Origin: Pseudomonadota bacterium
Lineage (GTDB): Bacteria; Pseudomonadota; Alphaproteobacteria; Acetobacterales; Acetobacteraceae
NCBI GenBank assembly: GCA_021779655.1
Contig: JAJYAF010000095.1
Location: 1-7,626, forward strand
Direction: 5' to 3'
DNA: 7,626 nt
Under the pieces are notes generated by a model, which was given only the letters and a program-made list of their open reading frames with translations, had not been told where the DNA came from and did no database searches. Positions 4,761-7,626 of the stretch are shown here, piece by piece (positions within the stretch are counted from its first letter, which is position 1; every line of letters begins with the position of its first letter). Position numbers and translations under genes: made by a program.

Positions 4761-7421
4761 ATGACCAAAACTTTGGACAAGCATTTCGACGCGGCTGCCG
4801 CCGAGCCCCGGATTTATGCGCTGTGGGAGCGCTCCGGCGCGTTCGCGGCCGAGCCGGCACGGCCGGCCAAGCCCTTTACCATCATGATCCCGCCACCGAA
4901 CGTGACCGGCAGCCTGCATGTGGGCCACGCGCTCACCAACGTGCTGCAGGATATCCTGATCCGCTACCGGCGGATGCAGGGGCGCGATACGCTCTGGCAG
5001 CCCGGAATTGACCATGCCGGGATTGCCACGCAAATGGTGGTGGAGCGGCTGCTGGATGCCGAAAAGACCTCCCGACGCGAAATCGGGCGGGAGGCGTTTC
5101 TTGCGCGCGTCTGGCGGTGGAAGGCTGAATCGGGCGGCAAAATCGGCCAGCAGCTTCGCCGCCTGGGAGCCTCGGCCGATTGGGGGCGGGAGCGCTTCAC
5201 CATGGATGAAGGCCTCTCGCGGGCGGTGCGGGAGGTGTTCGTCCGGCTTTTCAAGGAAGGGCTGATCTATCGCGACCGCCGGCTCGTGAACTGGGACCCC
5301 CTGCTGCAAACCGCGATTTCCGACCTCGAGGTGGAGATGCGGGAGGTGAAGGGCAGTCTCTGGCATCTGCGCTATCCGATCGAGGGCGGCGGCCAGATCG
5401 TGGTGGCGACCACGCGGCCCGAGACGATGCTGGGAGATACCGCCGTGGCGGTTCATCCCGAGGACGAACGCTACCAAGCGCTGATCAGCAAATTCGTGGT
5501 CCTGCCGCTGGTTGGCCGGAGAATTCCGATTATCGGCGACTCTCATTGCGACCCCGAAAAAGGCACGGGCGCGGTGAAAATCACGCCCGCCCATGACTTT
5601 AACGACTTCGAGGTGGGCAAGCGGCACGACCTTCCGGCCCCCTCGGTGCTGGACCGGCAGGGCCACGTGAGCCTTGCGGAGATCGGCCCGTGCGGGGAAT
5701 TCGTGAACAGCCTCGCCGGGGTGGACCGGTTCGAGGCGCGCCGCAAAATCGTGGCGGAGCTGGAGCGGCTGGACCTGCTGGAAAAGATCGAGCCGCATGG
5801 GAACCAGGTGCCGCATGGCGACCGTTCCGGCGTGCCGATCGAGCCGCGCCTTACCCTGCAATGGTATTGCAACGCCGGGGCGCTGGCCAAACCCGCCATC
5901 GCGGCGGTGGAAGACGGCCGGGTGGAATTCGTCCCCCAACAATGGGAAAACACCTTCTTCGCCTGGATGCGCGATATCCAGCCCTGGTGCATTTCCCGGC
6001 AATTATGGTGGGGTCACCGCATTCCGGCCTGGTACGGGCCGGACGGCCAGGTGTTCGTCGCGCACGACGCGCAGGCGGCGCAGGCGCGAGCCGACGCGCA
6101 TTACGGCAAGCCGCTCCCGCTCACGCAGGATGAGGATGTGCTGGACACCTGGTTCAGCTCCGCCCTCTGGCCGTTTTCGACGCTGGGCTGGCCGGAATCC
6201 ACGCCCGAACTGCAAAAATACTATCCCACGGACGTATTGGTGACCGGCTTTGACATCATCTTCTTCTGGGTCGCGCGGATGTTGATGATGGGGCTGCATT
6301 TCATGCGGGACGTGCCCTTCCGCCACGTATACATCCATGGCCTCGTGCGGGACGAACGCGGCCAGAAAATGTCCAAGTCCAAGGGCAATGTCATCGACCC
6401 GCTGAGCCTTGTCGAAACCTATGGCGCGGATGCGCTGCGCTATTCCGTGGCCGCCTCCGCGGGCCAAGGGCGGGACGTGAAACTGGGCGCCGCGAAGGTG
6501 GCGGCGAACCGCGGCTTCGTCACCAAGCTGTGGAACGCGGCACGGTTATGCGAAATGAACGGGGTGAGGCCGGATCCGGATTTCCGGCCCGAGGATGCGA
6601 GGCTTTCCCTCTCCCGCTGGATTCTCGCGACCGCGAACGATGCGGTCGCGGGAGCGACCTCGGCACTCGATGCCTTCCGCATCAACGACTATGCCGGCGT
6701 TTGCTGGCATTTCGTCTGGGACGATTTCTGCGACTGGTTCCTGGAATTCGCCAAGCCGGCCTTCAGCGGCCCGGATGCCGGGGAAGTCCGGAAGGTCGCG
6801 GGCCATGAGCTGGGGATAATGCTGCGGCTTATGCATCCCGTGATGCCGTTCGTTACCGAAGCAATATGGGATCATTTCGGATATGGCAAGGCCGGATCGT
6901 TGATCCGCGCCGACTGGCCGGCCACCGCCCCGGTGCGCGATCCGGAATCGGCCCGCGCGGAACTGCTTTGGGTCAAGAAGCTGATTTCCGAGGTGCGGAC
7001 CGTGCGCTCGGAAATGAACGTGCCGCCCGCGATCAAATCGCCGATCCTGCTCAAGGATGCCGGACCCGAGACGCTGGAGCGCGCGGGGCGCTGGCGGGAA
7101 GCGATCCGCCGCCTGGCGCGCGCCAGCGATGTCGCGCCGCTTGCCGGCGAGATACCCAAGGGATCGGCGAAGGCCGTGCTGGACGAAGCCACGCTTATCC
7201 TGCCCCTCGCGGCGCTGATCGACCTGGATGCGGAGCGCGCGCGCCTCGGCAACGCGCGCAACAAGGCCGCGGCCGAACTGGAGAAGGTCAACGCCAAGCT
7301 GGGCAACCCGGATTTCCTGGCGCGCGCGCCGGCCGCGGTGATTGCCGAAAACCAGGAGCGGCGGGAGAGCCTGCTTGAGGAAACCGCACGGCTCGACGGG
7401 GCACTGGCGCGGATAGCCTGA
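4761..7421 (+). CDS. valS: Valyl-tRNA synthetase
   Basis: The 886-residue cytoplasmic class I aminoacyl-tRNA synthetase charges tRNA-Val with valine using ATP. The ATP-binding HIGH motif appears as HVGH (53-56) within PPPNVTGSLHVGHA. The KMSKS loop is intact (536-540, GQKMSKSKGNVIDP). The CP1 editing domain, which clears mischarged threonine, is present with TTRPETMLGDTAVAVHPEDERY (217-238) and AHDFNDFEVGKRH (277-289), keeping the key Asp. The LVNWDPLLQTAISDLEVE block (175-192) and RQLWWGHRIPAWY (413-425) are typical of ValRS. The anticodon-binding domain begins near DDFCDWFLEFAKP (654-666), and a C-terminal coiled coil with DLDAERARL through ETARLDGAL (821-882) contacts the tRNA. The length is slightly below the E. 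coli enzyme (951 aa), and nothing essential looks missing. The ATG at 4761 has only a weak purine tract (GAAG) upstream. The 95-bp gap before it may hold a weak promoter. Confidence 0.98.
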   Translation: MTKTLDKHFDAAAAEPRIYALWERSGAFAAEPARPAKPFTIMIPPPNVTGSLHVGHALTNVLQDILIRYRRMQGRDTLWQPGIDHAGIATQMVVERLLDAEKTSRREIGREAFLARVWRWKAESGGKIGQQLRRLGASADWGRERFTMDEGLSRAVREVFVRLFKEGLIYRDRRLVNWDPLLQTAISDLEVEMREVKGSLWHLRYPIEGGGQIVVATTRPETMLGDTAVAVHPEDERYQALISKFVVLPLVGRRIPIIGDSHCDPEKGTGAVKITPAHDFNDFEVGKRHDLPAPSVLDRQGHVSLAEIGPCGEFVNSLAGVDRFEARRKIVAELERLDLLEKIEPHGNQVPHGDRSGVPIEPRLTLQWYCNAGALAKPAIAAVEDGRVEFVPQQWENTFFAWMRDIQPWCISRQLWWGHRIPAWYGPDGQVFVAHDAQAAQARADAHYGKPLPLTQDEDVLDTWFSSALWPFSTLGWPESTPELQKYYPTDVLVTGFDIIFFWVARMLMMGLHFMRDVPFRHVYIHGLVRDERGQKMSKSKGNVIDPLSLVETYGADALRYSVAASAGQGRDVKLGAAKVAANRGFVTKLWNAARLCEMNGVRPDPDFRPEDARLSLSRWILATANDAVAGATSALDAFRINDYAGVCWHFVWDDFCDWFLEFAKPAFSGPDAGEVRKVAGHELGIMLRLMHPVMPFVTEAIWDHFGYGKAGSLIRADWPATAPVRDPESARAELLWVKKLISEVRTVRSEMNVPPAIKSPILLKDAGPETLERAGRWREAIRRLARASDVAPLAGEIPKGSAKAVLDEATLILPLAALIDLDAERARLGNARNKAAAELEKVNAKLGNPDFLARAPAAVIAENQERRESLLEETARLDGALARIA
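6622..6654. other. Strong inverted repeat (hairpin) inside valS
   Basis: CGCGACCGC (6626-6634) and GCGGTCGCG (6642-6650) are perfect inverse complements around a 7-nt loop. In RNA the stem extends outward by four more pairs (U-G, C-G, U-A, U-G), giving about 13 bp. It encodes ILATANDAVAGA at the start of the helical region after the catalytic core. No T-tract follows, so it is not a standard terminator. Confidence 0.7.
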
Positions 7422-7426
7422 GCACC

Positions 7427-7626
7427 ATGGCATTTCTCAAACCTCTCGTGAACAGCTGGGATGTGTTCGACACGCTGTTGACGCGCTTCGTGCTGGAGCC
7501 GGCACAGGTTTTCGGCTTCATCGATCAGCGGCATCCCGGGCAGAACTTCGCGCAGCGCCGCGTGGAAGCGCAGGCGGCGCTGGATCGCATCGGCAAGCCC
7601 TACGTGATCTACGACATCTACCGGCA
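7427..7626 (+). CDS. HAD-superfamily hydrolase-like protein, N-terminal fragment (cut by the window end)
   Basis: Only the first 66 codons are visible. The start reads MAFLKPLVNSWDVFDTLLTR, containing DVFDTLLTR, the form of HAD motif I in which the first Asp (D12) would be the phosphoryl-accepting nucleophile and the second (D15) the general acid. The following pattern (an aromatic-rich segment, then R-x-x-A-Q/E-x-x-A near 44-51 and IYDIY near the end of the fragment) resembles the predicted HAD hydrolases of the COG5610 type, often found beside or fused to glycosyltransferases in surface-polysaccharide loci. That link is family knowledge, not shown here. The ATG lies 5 bp after the valS stop, with no clear Shine-Dalgarno sequence, suggesting translational coupling to valS. 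Function and substrate remain unknown, since motifs II-IV are outside the window. Confidence 0.65.
   Translation, partial: MAFLKPLVNSWDVFDTLLTRFVLEPAQVFGFIDQRHPGQNFAQRRVEAQAALDRIGKPYVIYDIYR

Noticed and set aside
3808..4860. A 350-codon minus-strand open frame spanning the tolC end, popZ and the valS start
   Set aside because: It crosses three plus-strand genes and their gaps; composition is Arg/Gly-rich and shadow-like, whereas the plus strand encodes recognisable families.
4635..6002. A 455-codon open frame on the minus strand, antisense to valS
   Set aside because: It lies opposite an unmistakable valS with all motifs; its translation is rich in His, Pro, Arg and Gly with no recognisable domain, as expected from the complement of GC-rich codons.
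6546..7433. A 295-codon minus-strand open frame under the 3' half of valS
   Set aside because: Same pattern: Arg/Gly-rich shadow of a real gene, no motif, no ribosome-binding site that stands out.
1..7626. CRISPR array, insertion sequence, prophage, toxin-antitoxin or other novel defence-like system
   Set aside because: No regularly spaced repeats, transposase, integrase, terminal inverted repeats or unassigned gene clusters are visible; all coding space is filled by recognisable families.

Overview
The window reads as an ordinary chromosomal segment of a moderately high-GC alphaproteobacterium. The clues are a PopZ/DUF2497 protein, which is essentially confined to Alphaproteobacteria, together with a TamB C-terminus and the order methyltransferase - tolC - popZ - valS. 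The protein sequences look like an Acetobacteraceae-type (acidophile or acetic-acid relative) genome, but I cannot fix the genus without a database search.

Layout from left to right. (1) Positions 1-864 carry the 3' end of tamB (outer-membrane biogenesis), entering from outside the window. (2) Positions 854-1540 carry a Nudix hydrolase on the minus strand, converging on tamB and overlapping its 3' end by 11 bp. (3) A tRNA-Cys(GCA) gene lies on the minus strand at 1599-1672, 58 bp upstream of the Nudix gene and possibly co-transcribed with it. (4) The 120-bp gap 1673-1792 holds two plausible sigma70-type promoters back to back, one firing left into tRNA-Cys and one firing right. (5) The rightward promoter opens a tightly spaced plus-strand series: an atypical isoaspartyl-methyltransferase-like protein (1793-2440), a TolC-family outer-membrane channel (2445-3953), a PopZ-like polar organiser (3979-4665), valyl-tRNA synthetase valS (4761-7421), and the start of a HAD-superfamily gene of the DxFDTLLTR type (7427 to the window end). 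Gaps are 4, 25, 95 and 5 bp, so at least the first three genes look like one operon. valS may be read through or have its own weak promoter.

The cargo is envelope biogenesis and export (TamB, TolC), cell-pole organisation (PopZ) and translation (tRNA-Cys, ValRS). No stretch longer than about 120 bp lacks a gene. I see no insertion sequence, CRISPR array, phage gene, attachment site or toxin-antitoxin pair. I did not find a convincing undescribed system. The points worth a second look are modest: a methyltransferase whose substrate loop departs from true PIMTs, two independent 12-bp tandem duplications in and just after popZ, a strong hairpin inside valS, an A8 tract in a GC-rich gene, and the compact divergent promoter region.
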